From Gammaproteobacteria bacterium (GTDB taxonomy: Bacteria; Pseudomonadota; Gammaproteobacteria; Steroidobacterales; Steroidobacteraceae), in NCBI GenBank assembly GCA_005878095.1, contig VBNH01000077.1:1-37582 (forward strand): a stretch of 37,582 nucleotides of DNA, written 5' to 3'. The notes beneath the pieces were generated by a model that searched no databases, was not told the DNA's origin, and saw only the letters and a program-made list of their open reading frames with translations. Position 1 is the stretch's first letter, and every line of letters starts with the position of its first letter. The position numbers and the translations under genes are program-made. Positions 16,558 through 26,647 of this stretch are shown one piece after another.

Positions 16558-16603
16558 TCGAGCGCTTGCGGGCGCGCGCTGCGGGCCGCCTTCCTTCACC
16601 AAC

Positions 16604-17545
16604 ATGCCACTCGACCCCCACGCCAAGCGCCTGTTGGAGCGGCTCGCCGCCACCAATCCCCCGAGCGCTCGCAGCCTTACGATCAGCGAGCGCCGCAGCG
16701 CGCTGCAGGATCTGCTCGCTTTTTCCGGCCTGCGGGAGGAAGTGGAGTGCGTGGAGAATCGTACCCTGCCCGCGGCGGAGGCCCCGCTGGCGGTGCGCGT
16801 GTACACGCCCAGCGGCGCGCCGCGCACCCCGCTGCCCGCGCTCATCTACTTCCACGGCGGTGGGCTCGTCGCCGGCAGTCTCGATTCGCACGACGCGATC
16901 TGCCGCTCCCTCACCAACGCCAGCGGCTGTCGGCTGATTTCCGTCGACTACCGCCTGGCTCCCGAGCATCTTTTTCCGGCCGCCCTCGCGGACGGCTACG
17001 CGGCGGTGGCGTGGGTGGCTGCTCACCCGCGCGAGTTCGGCATCGACGCCGATCGGATCGTGCTGGGCGGAGACTCCGCGGGCGCCACGCTCGCCGCCGT
17101 CGTATGCCAGATGGCCGCCACGGCCGGCCACCCGCGCCTCGCGCTGCAGCTGCTGATCTGTCCGATCCTGGACGCCCGCGCCGTCACTGAGTCGCGCCGC
17201 GCCTTTGCCCAGGGCCACCTGCTCGATCAGGCGACCCTGGATCACGATCTCGCGCACTATCTCGGGCCGGATGTCGATCCCACGGATGCGCGGGTGTCAC
17301 CGCTGCGCGCGGCACACGTGCAGAGGCTGCCACCGACTTGCATTCACACCGCGGAGTTCGATCCTCTGCGCGATGAGGGTGCGGCCTACGCCGAGCGGCT
17401 GCGGCTTGCCGGCGTGAACACGACCTACCGATGTCACTCCGGTATGATCCATCTTTTCTATGGCATGGGGAGACTGATTCCATATGCGGCCACGGCCTAC
17501 AGGCTCATCGGCGCGGACATCCGCTCGATGCTCGCTGACACCTGA
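16604..17545 (+). CDS. HSL-family alpha/beta-hydrolase (esterase/acetylhydrolase)
   Basis: 313 aa from the ATG at 16604. The longer frame from 16433 runs inside the ligase gene and is rejected. Hormone-sensitive-lipase family motifs: oxyanion-hole HGGG at 84-87, the SVDYRLAPEH block, nucleophile Ser158 in GGDSAGA, the aspartate of EFDPLRDEG, and the histidine of SGMIHLFYG. No signal peptide, so cytoplasmic. It hydrolyses short-chain esters or thioesters. In this operon it may release or deacylate a product, but these esterases are common and promiscuous. It lies 46 nt after the amino acid:CP ligase and 15 nt before the NTF2-like gene, so co-transcription is likely. Confidence 0.86.
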   Translation: MPLDPHAKRLLERLAATNPPSARSLTISERRSALQDLLAFSGLREEVECVENRTLPAAEAPLAVRVYTPSGAPRTPLPALIYFHGGGLVAGSLDSHDAICRSLTNASGCRLISVDYRLAPEHLFPAALADGYAAVAWVAAHPREFGIDADRIVLGGDSAGATLAAVVCQMAATAGHPRLALQLLICPILDARAVTESRRAFAQGHLLDQATLDHDLAHYLGPDVDPTDARVSPLRAAHVQRLPPTCIHTAEFDPLRDEGAAYAERLRLAGVNTTYRCHSGMIHLFYGMGRLIPYAATAYRLIGADIRSMLADT

Positions 17546-17560
17546 CGCGAGCGACAGCCG

Positions 17561-17944
17561 ATGGTGGATCGCCTTCAGGTAGAGCGGCTGCTGCAACAGC
17601 TGTATGCGGCGCGCGTCGGCGGGCGGCTGGACGAGCTGTGCGCGCTGTTTGCCGACGACGCGCACTTCAGGATCGCCGGCACCAGCGACGGCAAGCCGAT
17701 CGCGGTGGCGGCCCGCGGGAGCGGCGAAATACGGTCCTGGCTCGCGATGATGGTGAAGACGTTCAAGCTCAACCGCCGCGAAGAGCTCTGCACCATGATC
17801 GACGGTGCCCGCAGCGCCGTGCATTGGCGCGCCGACATTCATTCCCGGATCACCGGCGCCGTCGTGTCCACCGAGCTCATCGATCTGATCGAAGTGCGTG
17901 CCGGGCGCATCGTCTCCTATATCGAGTACTTCGTGCCGTGTTGA
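17561..17944 (+). CDS. NTF2-like (SnoaL/ketosteroid-isomerase fold) protein
   Basis: 127 aa. The pattern is that of the cone-shaped SnoaL-like fold: an N-terminal helix VERLLQQLYAARVGGRLDEL, then ALFADDAHFRIAG, a middle helix WLAMMVKTF, and the strands LIDLIEVRAGRIVSYIEYFVP. Family members are small isomerases, cyclases or dehydratases in natural-product and steroid pathways, or simple binding proteins. I cannot identify catalytic residues with confidence. It follows the esterase after 15 nt and ends the run of tightly packed plus-strand genes. A role in the product pathway is plausible but unproven. Confidence 0.72.
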   Translation: MVDRLQVERLLQQLYAARVGGRLDELCALFADDAHFRIAGTSDGKPIAVAARGSGEIRSWLAMMVKTFKLNRREELCTMIDGARSAVHWRADIHSRITGAVVSTELIDLIEVRAGRIVSYIEYFVPC

Positions 17945-18149
17945 TCCTGAGCCGGTGAAACACGGGCGATGGAGGTTGCGAGGTTCGAGTGTGCATCGAT
18001 CGGGCGACTGCCTGCAGCTCAGGCCGAGCCGTCCGGATGCTCCGGCGGGCGCTGCGTGCGTCGTACGACGGGGGTTTCTAGGTAGAGTTCGCTGTGGCGC
18101 TGCGCGCGATATGCTGCGACTTCATGGCGGCCCCGATGGGTAAGGAACC

Positions 18150-20051
18150 ATGAGCGCTGAGCCGACCGATCTACCCCGCCTCGCGACTGGCGCGGGGTCG
18201 GCCGTGCCGCTGTACTTCGACTCGGCAGCGCACCGGCTGTTCGGCTGGTTGCATCGGCCCGCCGTGCCGGCAGCGCCGGGCCTGGGGGTGGTGATCTGCA
18301 AGCCCTTCGGCTACGAGGCGCTGTGTGCGCACCGCAGCGTGCGTGCGTTCGCCGAGGCGGCGGTGGAGCTCGGCGTGCCCGCGCTGCGCTTCGACTACCG
18401 GGGCACCGGCGATTCCGCGGACATAGAGCCCGCGGCCGATCAGATCGATGTCTGGCGGCAGGACGTGGCGGCCGCGGTCGGCGAGCTGCGCCGCCAGACG
18501 GGCGTGGAGCGCGTGTGCCTGCTCGGATTTCGGCTGGGCGCGCTGCTTGCCATACTGGCCGGCGCAGGATCTGCGGCTGTGAATGCGCTGATGGTCGTCG
18601 CACCCGTGCTCAGCGGCCGCCGCTACCTGCGCGAACTGCGCACTACACAGCTTGCCGCGGCCGAGCCGGGCACCCTCATCCGCAATGACCCCCAGGCGCC
18701 TGGCGCCGGCTCGATGGAAGTCAGCGGCTTCTCCCTGTCGGCAGCCAGCGCTGCACACCTGTCGCAGCTGGATCTGTCGGCGCCGGTGCAACCACCGGCT
18801 TCCGACGTGCTCATCATCGATCGCGATGATCTGCCCGGTGCCCGCGGCTGGAGCGAGTTGCTGCCCGGGCTTGGGGTTCGCACGCGCTATGTCGCGCTGC
18901 CCGGCTTCGTCGATATGATCATGACGGCGCCCCATGCGGCGGTCACTCCGCAATCCATGCTCGCGGCGATGCGGGAGTGGCTGGGCTCGCTCCCGGGCGC
19001 CCTGTCTGCGCCGTCGGCAGGCGCTGACGCGTCGCAGCTCGGGCGAGGGGAACCGCGGTCGGTTGCGCCCGTCCTGGCGCTCGTGAGCAACGAATGTCCC
19101 TCCGAGGCAGCCCCGAGTGAGTACCCCGTTCTGCTCGGCGCGCAGCGGACCCTGTTCGGCATCATCACCAGGCCGGCAGCGGACGAACCGCGGCGCCGCG
19201 CAGTGATTCTGCTCAACGCCGGGGCCACCTATCACATCGGCTCGGGCCGCGTCTATGTGTCGCTTGCGCGACGCTGGGCCCACCGCGGGTATGTCGTGTT
19301 GCGCATGGATCTGGCCGGCCTGGGTGACAGCGCGACGCGGCCCGGACAGCCGGATAACGAAGTCTTTCCGCCGGCCGCGCTCGAGGACGTGCGCATCGCG
19401 CTCGACTTCGTGCGCCAGCACTACCAGGTTCGCGAAGTCGCGCTGGGTGGGCTGTGCTCGGCCGCCTACCATGCTCTGCGCGCGGCGGTAGCGGGGCTGC
19501 CGGTGAACCGCCTGTTGATGGTGAATCCGCAGAATTTCGTCTCGGACGAGGGCCAGATGGGCACCGACCTGCAACTGGCAGAGGTGGTGCGCGACGTCGG
19601 CGGATATCGTGAGCGCGTCCTCTCCGCAGCGGCCTGGAAGCGGTTGCTGAGGGGTCAGGTGAACGTCTGGCACATAGTGCGTGTCTACCTGCACCGCGTG
19701 CGTATCGCTGTGCAATCCGCCGCGCGCGATGCCGCGCGAGCCCTGCACATTCGGCTGCCGCACGATCTGGGCTCGGAGCTGGAGGAGATCGCCGCGCGCG
19801 GTATCAGAGTGGTATTTGTGTTCGCGCGCGGTGATCCGGGCATCGAGCTGCTCAGGATCCAGGGCGGATCGGCGGTCCGGCGGCTCGGCGATCGCTGCCA
19901 CGTGCACATCGTCGACAGCGCCGATCACACATTCACCCAGAGTCGCGCGCGGGCGGTCCTCGAGCAGACCCTCAGCGCTGAGTTGTTTGTGCGTCACGAC
20001 GAGGTCGCCGACACCGCCGGGGCTCGCCCGGTTGCGCGGGCCGGCGGTTAA
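18150..20051 (+). CDS. Tandem alpha/beta-hydrolase protein with altered nucleophile elbows
   Basis: 633 aa, preceded by TAAGGA. Two alpha/beta-hydrolase domains lie in one chain. Domain 1 (about residues 15-290): GLGVVICKPFGYEAL, then LRFDYRGTGDS, and the elbow LLGFRLGALLA, where the expected Ser of G-x-S-x-G is Arg. Domain 2 (about 325-620): AVILLNAGATYHIGSGR, VLRMDLAGLGDSA, and the elbow LGGLCSAAYHA with Cys in the nucleophile place. HIVDSADHTFTQ near the end probably supplies the histidine. Each half resembles the paired hydrolases that accompany exosortase-A loci; there too unusual elbows occur, as far as I recall. Domain 1 is probably non-hydrolytic, while domain 2 could be a Cys-dependent acyltransferase or thioesterase. 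It follows the NTF2-like gene after 205 nt and may have its own promoter. Confidence 0.78.
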   Translation: MSAEPTDLPRLATGAGSAVPLYFDSAAHRLFGWLHRPAVPAAPGLGVVICKPFGYEALCAHRSVRAFAEAAVELGVPALRFDYRGTGDSADIEPAADQIDVWRQDVAAAVGELRRQTGVERVCLLGFRLGALLAILAGAGSAAVNALMVVAPVLSGRRYLRELRTTQLAAAEPGTLIRNDPQAPGAGSMEVSGFSLSAASAAHLSQLDLSAPVQPPASDVLIIDRDDLPGARGWSELLPGLGVRTRYVALPGFVDMIMTAPHAAVTPQSMLAAMREWLGSLPGALSAPSAGADASQLGRGEPRSVAPVLALVSNECPSEAAPSEYPVLLGAQRTLFGIITRPAADEPRRRAVILLNAGATYHIGSGRVYVSLARRWAHRGYVVLRMDLAGLGDSATRPGQPDNEVFPPAALEDVRIALDFVRQHYQVREVALGGLCSAAYHALRAAVAGLPVNRLLMVNPQNFVSDEGQMGTDLQLAEVVRDVGGYRERVLSAAAWKRLLRGQVNVWHIVRVYLHRVRIAVQSAARDAARALHIRLPHDLGSELEEIAARGIRVVFVFARGDPGIELLRIQGGSAVRRLGDRCHVHIVDSADHTFTQSRARAVLEQTLSAELFVRHDEVADTAGARPVARAGG

Positions 20052-20256
20052 CCACGAGCACTCGGCGGCAGGCGCTGAAGCACGGCGCCGCCCCGTCCCG
20101 CGCGGGTAGCTCCCGTAAGCAGCGCGCCTTTTTCCCGGACCTTGAGTATCCATTGTGCGAGCCCAGTCCGGGTCGAGGGCGCTGGTAACTGCTAGCATCA
20201 CCTGTGTCCGGCGTACGCCGATGAGTGCTGCGGACTGAAAGTCTCACGGGGAGCTG

Positions 20257-23109
20257 ATGAGCGAAGCCACCGATGACGGAGTCGCCGTGACCTTATCGGC
20301 GTCCACTGAGTGGAAAGTGCGGGTCGGCTTCGGGTTTGCGCTTACCTGTCTGGGTGCGATCGGGATAGTCTCTTATCTCAGTGTCGTGCGCCTGAGCGAG
20401 AACGCGGCGCGGGTTGAGCACACCCACGAGGTGCTCAGCAGCCTCGAATTGCTACTGGCGGCTGCAACCGACTGCGAGACCGCTGAGCGCGGGTACGTCA
20501 TCACGGGCGATGAGAGCTATCTGGAGCCTTACCGAGAGGCTGCCGCGGTGATTGACAGCCGCACGCGGCGCCTGCGCGAGCTGACGGCGGACAATCGTGC
20601 TCAACAGCGCCGGCTCGACTCGGTGGCGGCGCTCGTGACCGAGCGGCTTGCCGTTTTACGCGCCGTCATCGAATTGCGGAAAGACCAAGGCTTCGCAGCG
20701 GCGCAAGGCGAGATTCTCACAGGAAAAGGTAGACAGTTTCACGATCGGATTCGCCGCCTCATCGGTCAGATGGAGGATACCGAGACGTCCTTGCTCCAGG
20801 AGCGTGAACAGCGGGCCAACCACAGTTCGATCCTTGCTCAAGCGGTTATTATCGGAGGCGGGCTTCTCGCCTGCGGACTCGTTGGCCTCGCCCTGTTTGC
20901 GATCCGCCGGGACTTTGCGGGCCGAACCCGAGCCGAGCGAGCATTACGCGATGCGAGAGATCGGCTCGAATTGCGCGTGCGTCAGCGCACCGCGGAGCTA
21001 GAGAAAGCCGGAGAGACGAAGGCACGGCTGGCGTCCATCATCGAATCCTCCGACGATGCGATCGCCAGCAAGAATCTGGATGGCATCATCACCAGCTGGA
21101 ACCGGGGCGCAGAAAGGCTGTTCGGCTACTCCGCCCAGGAGGCCGTGGGCCAGCCGATGGCCATGCTGATCCCGCCGGAGCGTGCGAGCGAGGAGCCGAC
21201 TATCCTGGCAGGAATTGCGCGCGGTGAAACGACTGACCATTTCGAGACGGTGCGGGTTGGAAAGGACGGACACAAGATCGATGTTTCCGTCTCCATCTCC
21301 CCCCTCCGCGACAGCCAAGGCCGCATCACCGGCGCATCCAAGATTGCTCGGGACATCACCGACCGCAAGCTCGCGCAAGTCAAGGTGCAGGCCCAACTCG
21401 CGCGCCTGCACCTGCTGCACCAGATAACCCGAGCGATCGGCGAGCGGCAGGACATCCAGAGCATCTTCCAGGTCGTCATCCGCACGCTCGAGGAGCAGCT
21501 GCCGGTGGACTTCTGCTGCATCTGTCTCTATGACCCGGCCGAGAAGTGCCTGATCGTCACGAGCGTCGGCTTGCACAGCGAAGCACTGTCGCTCGAGCTT
21601 GCGATGACGGCGCAGGCTCGCGTCGAGATCGATCACAACGGATTGTCGCATTGCGTGAACGGCCGGCTCGTTTACGAACCGGATATCACTCAGGTCCCAT
21701 TCCCGTTTCCCCAGCGCCTGGCGAGGGGGGCCTTGAGCTCGATGGTCGCGGCTCCCCTGCTGGTCGAAAGCAAGGTGTTCGGCGTCCTGATCGCCGCCCG
21801 CCAGCAGGCGCACAGCTTCAGCAGCGGCGAATGCGAATTCCTGAAGCAAGCGAGCGAGCACGTCGCATTGGCGGCCCACCAGGCCCAGCTCTATAGCGCG
21901 CTACAACAGGCGTACGACGACTTGCGGCAGACGCAGAAGGCGGTGATGCAGCAGGAGCGTCTGCTTGCTCTGGGTCAGATGGCGAGCGGCATCGCGCACG
22001 ATATCAACAATGCCATTTCCCCAGTGGCGCTCTATACCGAATCGCTGCTGGAGCGGGAGCCGGGCTTAAGTCCGGGCGCCCGCGGCCAGCTCGAAACCAT
22101 CCGGCGCGCCATTGATGACGTCGCGCAAACCGTCGCGCGGATGCGCGAGTTCTATCGCCCACGTGAACCGCAGTTGGCGCTGGCTCCGGTTGACATGAAC
22201 GCCATAGTGCAGCAGGTCGTAGACCTGACGCGTGCCCGCTGGAGCGACATGGCACAGCAGCGCGGCATTGCCATCGCGATGCGGACCGAGCTGGCCCCGG
22301 ACCTGCCGGCGATCATGGGCGCCGACAATGAGATTCGGGAAGCGCTCACCAACCTGATCTTCAATGCTGTCGATGCCATGCCCAACGGCGGCCCGCTGAC
22401 GTTGCGAACCCGAGTCGCACAGCAGAAAGGACCCCATGCGGAGGAGGGGGTGGACCGCCGATTCGTTCAGGTCGAGGTGATCGATAGCGGCATCGGGATG
22501 GATGAGGACACGCGACGCCGATGTCTGGAGCCATTCTTCAGCACCAAGGGCGAGCGTGGCACGGGGCTTGGACTTGCGATGGTCTATGGCGCTGTGCAAC
22601 GCCACAGCGCGGATATTGACATCGAGAGTGCAGTCGGCCAAGGCACCACCATGCGCCTGACTTTTGCGATACCGGCCACACCCGCGGTTGGTGCAGCGCT
22701 CTCCACCGCCGTCGGTGCGGTGCCGCCGCTGCGTATCCTGGTCGTGGATGATGATCCACTGGTGCTCAAATCGCTGCGCGATGCCCTGGAGGGGGATGGC
22801 CACAGCGTGGCAACGGCCGATGGTGGCCAGGCCGGCATCGATGCTTTCCTTGCGGCACGCGCACAAGGCGATCCGTTCCCTGTCGTGATTACAGATCTCG
22901 GTATGCCCTACGTCGATGGGCGCAAAGTGTCCAACGCCGTGAAGACTGCCGCTCCGCGGACGAGCGTCTTATTGTTGACCGGGTGGGGACAGCGACTGGT
23001 CGCCGATGGGGATATCCCGCCGCATGTGGACCGTGTCCTCAGCAAGCCACCGAAGCTGCGCGAGCTGCGTGAGGCGTTGGCGCGATGCCTGGATGCGCAG
23101 GTTGCGTGA
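20257..23109 (+). CDS. Hybrid sensor histidine kinase (CHASE3-PAS-GAF-HisKA-HATPase-REC)
   Basis: 950 aa with GGGGAG before the ATG. Order: TM1 about 24-46; a periplasmic CHASE3-like domain (TDCETAERGYVITGDESYLEPY); TM2 about 195-222; a coiled coil; PAS about 260-375 (IIESSDDAIASKNLDGIITSW); GAF about 390-550; HisKA with His581 in SGIAHDINNAISPV; HATPase with the N box LTNLIFNAVDAM, DSGIGMDEDT and GERGTGLGLAM; and a C-terminal receiver with DDD and phosphoacceptor Asp880 in VITDLGMP. The kinase resembles NtrB-like and fused-receiver kinases that act in short phosphorelays. No separate response regulator or DNA-binding partner is adjacent, so the output is unknown. It is convergent with the porin gene, with 22 nt between them. 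Confidence 0.92.
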   Translation: MSEATDDGVAVTLSASTEWKVRVGFGFALTCLGAIGIVSYLSVVRLSENAARVEHTHEVLSSLELLLAAATDCETAERGYVITGDESYLEPYREAAAVIDSRTRRLRELTADNRAQQRRLDSVAALVTERLAVLRAVIELRKDQGFAAAQGEILTGKGRQFHDRIRRLIGQMEDTETSLLQEREQRANHSSILAQAVIIGGGLLACGLVGLALFAIRRDFAGRTRAERALRDARDRLELRVRQRTAELEKAGETKARLASIIESSDDAIASKNLDGIITSWNRGAERLFGYSAQEAVGQPMAMLIPPERASEEPTILAGIARGETTDHFETVRVGKDGHKIDVSVSISPLRDSQGRITGASKIARDITDRKLAQVKVQAQLARLHLLHQITRAIGERQDIQSIFQVVIRTLEEQLPVDFCCICLYDPAEKCLIVTSVGLHSEALSLELAMTAQARVEIDHNGLSHCVNGRLVYEPDITQVPFPFPQRLARGALSSMVAAPLLVESKVFGVLIAARQQAHSFSSGECEFLKQASEHVALAAHQAQLYSALQQAYDDLRQTQKAVMQQERLLALGQMASGIAHDINNAISPVALYTESLLEREPGLSPGARGQLETIRRAIDDVAQTVARMREFYRPREPQLALAPVDMNAIVQQVVDLTRARWSDMAQQRGIAIAMRTELAPDLPAIMGADNEIREALTNLIFNAVDAMPNGGPLTLRTRVAQQKGPHAEEGVDRRFVQVEVIDSGIGMDEDTRRRCLEPFFSTKGERGTGLGLAMVYGAVQRHSADIDIESAVGQGTTMRLTFAIPATPAVGAALSTAVGAVPPLRILVVDDDPLVLKSLRDALEGDGHSVATADGGQAGIDAFLAARAQGDPFPVVITDLGMPYVDGRKVSNAVKTAAPRTSVLLLTGWGQRLVADGDIPPHVDRVLSKPPKLRELREALARCLDAQVA

Positions 23110-23131
23110 TACGAGAACGTCCGTTCGAGTT

Positions 23132-25152
<2,021 letters not shown>

Positions 25153-25884
25153 TTAACTTGCCGATGACGCCCGACTCCTTTGACCGGCCACCTTCTCCCT
25201 ACGCCGTACCCAGAGAAACGGAGCCAGAATCGGGACGAGGGTAAGCAATACTCGAAACCCCATGGCCGGATCCATGTCCGGAAATCGAAATCCGATACCC
25301 GCTGAGATCGCCCCTTTCGGGAGCGCGGGCGACCAATCGAAACCGGCATTGGTCATGGCGCCCAAGCAGGCGATGAGAATGCTGCCGACAATTGGCCAGA
25401 GCACCGGGGCACGGTAGCGCGCCGCGAGGAAGCAAGCGGCTCCGGCCGCAAGCATGGGTGCAATCCACAGCGCGTAGGCCTGAAGGGCTTCACAGATCCA
25501 CGGAACCGGGCCGGGATGAAGTGGAGTCATCCCCAGGGTGTGAACCGAAAAGGCGAACACTCCGACAGCCGCGAGCATCGATAGAACAAACTGGACCGGC
25601 AGGCTCAACAGGGGGAGCACAGCAAACGCCAGCCAAGGCCACCGCCGCGCCCAGGAGCGCAGCTCCGGACGCGCGATGATACTTGCCGCCAGAACGTCCT
25701 CCGTCCCGAGCCGAGCAGCGGCTTGAGACTCGCTCTCGGTCTGTGACAGGCCTGTCGAGTGAAACTCCGCTACCAGGTCGTCGAAGTGGGCTTCAAGTTC
25801 GGAGATCAAGCGTCTCACCCGCCGCGGGCTGATTCCCGCCCGCCGCAGCCGCTCCGAAAGGCCTGCAAATCGCCCTCCAGGCAT
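25153..25884 (-). CDS. PadR-linked integral membrane protein with HAAS-like N-terminal domain
   Basis: 243 aa. The N-terminal cytoplasmic domain (residues about 1-75: RRVRRLISELEAHFDDLV, then SQAAARLGTEDVLAAS) is the helical signature found in membrane proteins encoded directly after PadR regulators (the HAAS/permease-prefix type). At least four or five membrane segments follow, around residues 82-105, 130-150, 155-172 and 210-228. It has no transporter ATPase or catalytic motif. The ATG at 25884 lies 1 nt after the PadR stop, so the pair is translationally coupled. Family knowledge suggests the membrane protein transmits a signal to, or is regulated by, PadR. The signal is unknown. Confidence 0.78.
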   Translation of the reverse strand: MPGGRFAGLSERLRRAGISPRRVRRLISELEAHFDDLVAEFHSTGLSQTESESQAAARLGTEDVLAASIIARPELRSWARRWPWLAFAVLPLLSLPVQFVLSMLAAVGVFAFSVHTLGMTPLHPGPVPWICEALQAYALWIAPMLAAGAACFLAARYRAPVLWPIVGSILIACLGAMTNAGFDWSPALPKGAISAGIGFRFPDMDPAMGFRVLLTLVPILAPFLWVRRREKVAGQRSRASSAS

Positions 25885-25885
25885 A

Positions 25886-26212
25886 TCAGGTACCCGCCAG
25901 CACCGATTCGACGCCGCCGGCGATTCGGCGCCACTCCTGACTCAATTCATTGAGGCGGCGATGGCCCTTGGGCGTGATCGTGTAGTACACCCGCGTGCGC
26001 CCGGAAACCGTTCGCCGACGCGTCCTCAAGAATCCCCGGCTCTCCATGGCGTGCAGCGCCGGATAGAGCACGCCTTCTCCAAGGGAGATGGCTTCCCGAG
26101 TTGTCTCGCGGATTGCGCGAGCAAGCTCGTAGCCGTACATCTCCCGAGCGCTCAGCAGGCGCAGCACCAACAGCTCGGGGACACCGGACATCAATGACGG
26201 GCTCAGCGTCAC
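25886..26212 (-). CDS. PadR-family transcriptional regulator
   Basis: 108 aa. PadR winged-helix signature: PELLVLRLLSAREMYGYELARAI, then LGEGVLYPALHAMESRGFL (recognition helix) and RTRVYYTITPKGHRRL (wing). The GTG at 26212 is chosen because AGGGG precedes it at good spacing; an ATG at 26191 lacks a Shine-Dalgarno. It most likely represses its own operon through the palindrome at 26224-26244, which overlaps the promoter. Its partner gene is the membrane protein that follows after 1 nt. Confidence 0.92.
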   Translation of the reverse strand: MTLSPSLMSGVPELLVLRLLSAREMYGYELARAIRETTREAISLGEGVLYPALHAMESRGFLRTRRRTVSGRTRVYYTITPKGHRRLNELSQEWRRIAGGVESVLAGT

Positions 26213-26223
26213 GGGAAACCCCT

Positions 26224-26244
26224 ATACCTTGCCTAGCGAGGTAT
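26224..26244. promoter_or_regulatory. PadR operator palindrome
   Basis: ATACCTTGC-CTA-GCGAGGTAT: nine-base arms with one mismatch around a 3-nt centre. The site ends 12 nt before the padR GTG and overlaps the 3' edge of the -10 hexamer, the expected position for autorepression. Confidence 0.7.
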
Positions 26245-26270
26245 GATACGAGAAATTCTGTGCTTGGCAA
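26243..26270 (-). promoter_or_regulatory. padR promoter
   Basis: Reading the minus strand, a -35 TTGCCA (26270-26265, five of six consensus bases) and a -10 TATCAT (26248-26243, five of six) are separated by 16 nt. Transcription would begin within the adjacent palindrome. Confidence 0.6.
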
Positions 26271-26413
26271 GTGGTCAGCGCGCGCTCGCGATGCGGCGCA
26301 ATTGTCGAGCCGACGCCGGAGTTGTCCCATGCGTCTTCCGTCATCTGTCCGAACCCAAAGCGGACACATCGTTACAGCGAGGCCTCGGCTTTGATTGAAG
26401 CAAGGCGATTTTT

Positions 26414-26647
26414 TTATCTCACCCTGACGACAACCTTGCCTTTTGCACTTCCTCTTTCGACGTAAGCCATAGCCTCGTTGGTCGACTCGAATGGAAAGAC
26501 CCGAGCCACAACTGGCCGAATAATCCCAGAATCGATGAGGCGACCGATCTCGCATGAACTGTCTCAAGATCCAGGACGATCCCATGTCTTTTGCGAAATC
26601 GGGATCCGGTGGGCTTTTCCATAGCGCTCGACGATGAATGCTTTCAT
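26414..26647 (-). pseudogene. Remnant of zinc-type (MDR) NADPH:quinone oxidoreductase with large internal deletion
   Basis: The ATG at 26647 overlaps the stop of the upstream SDR gene (ATGA) and begins MKAFIVERYGK, the usual MDR N-terminus. A TGA at 26566-26564 interrupts the frame. In the same frame just after it comes the family C-terminus: EIGRLIDSGIIRPVVARVFP, then ESTNEAMAYVERGSAKGKVVVRVR and TAA at 26416-26414. The Rossmann and catalytic middle, about 250 codons in intact relatives, is gone. This was an oxidoreductase co-transcribed with the SDR; it is now non-functional. Confidence 0.75.

Noticed and set aside
4812-17944. The cluster as an ordinary fatty-acid or methionine biosynthesis locus
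   Set aside because: There are no condensing fab genes and no metB, metC, metE or metH, and an amino acid:CP ligase has no place in either pathway.
20084-20134. GGCGC...GCGCC followed by TTTTT after the tandem hydrolase as a terminator
   Set aside because: The stem is short with a long loop; possible but not supportable without folding energies.
18171-20201. 676-codon minus-strand frame opposite the tandem hydrolase, longer than the chosen gene
   Set aside because: Arg/His/Gln-rich with no motifs; the plus frame shows two hydrolase domains and a TAAGGA ribosome-binding site.
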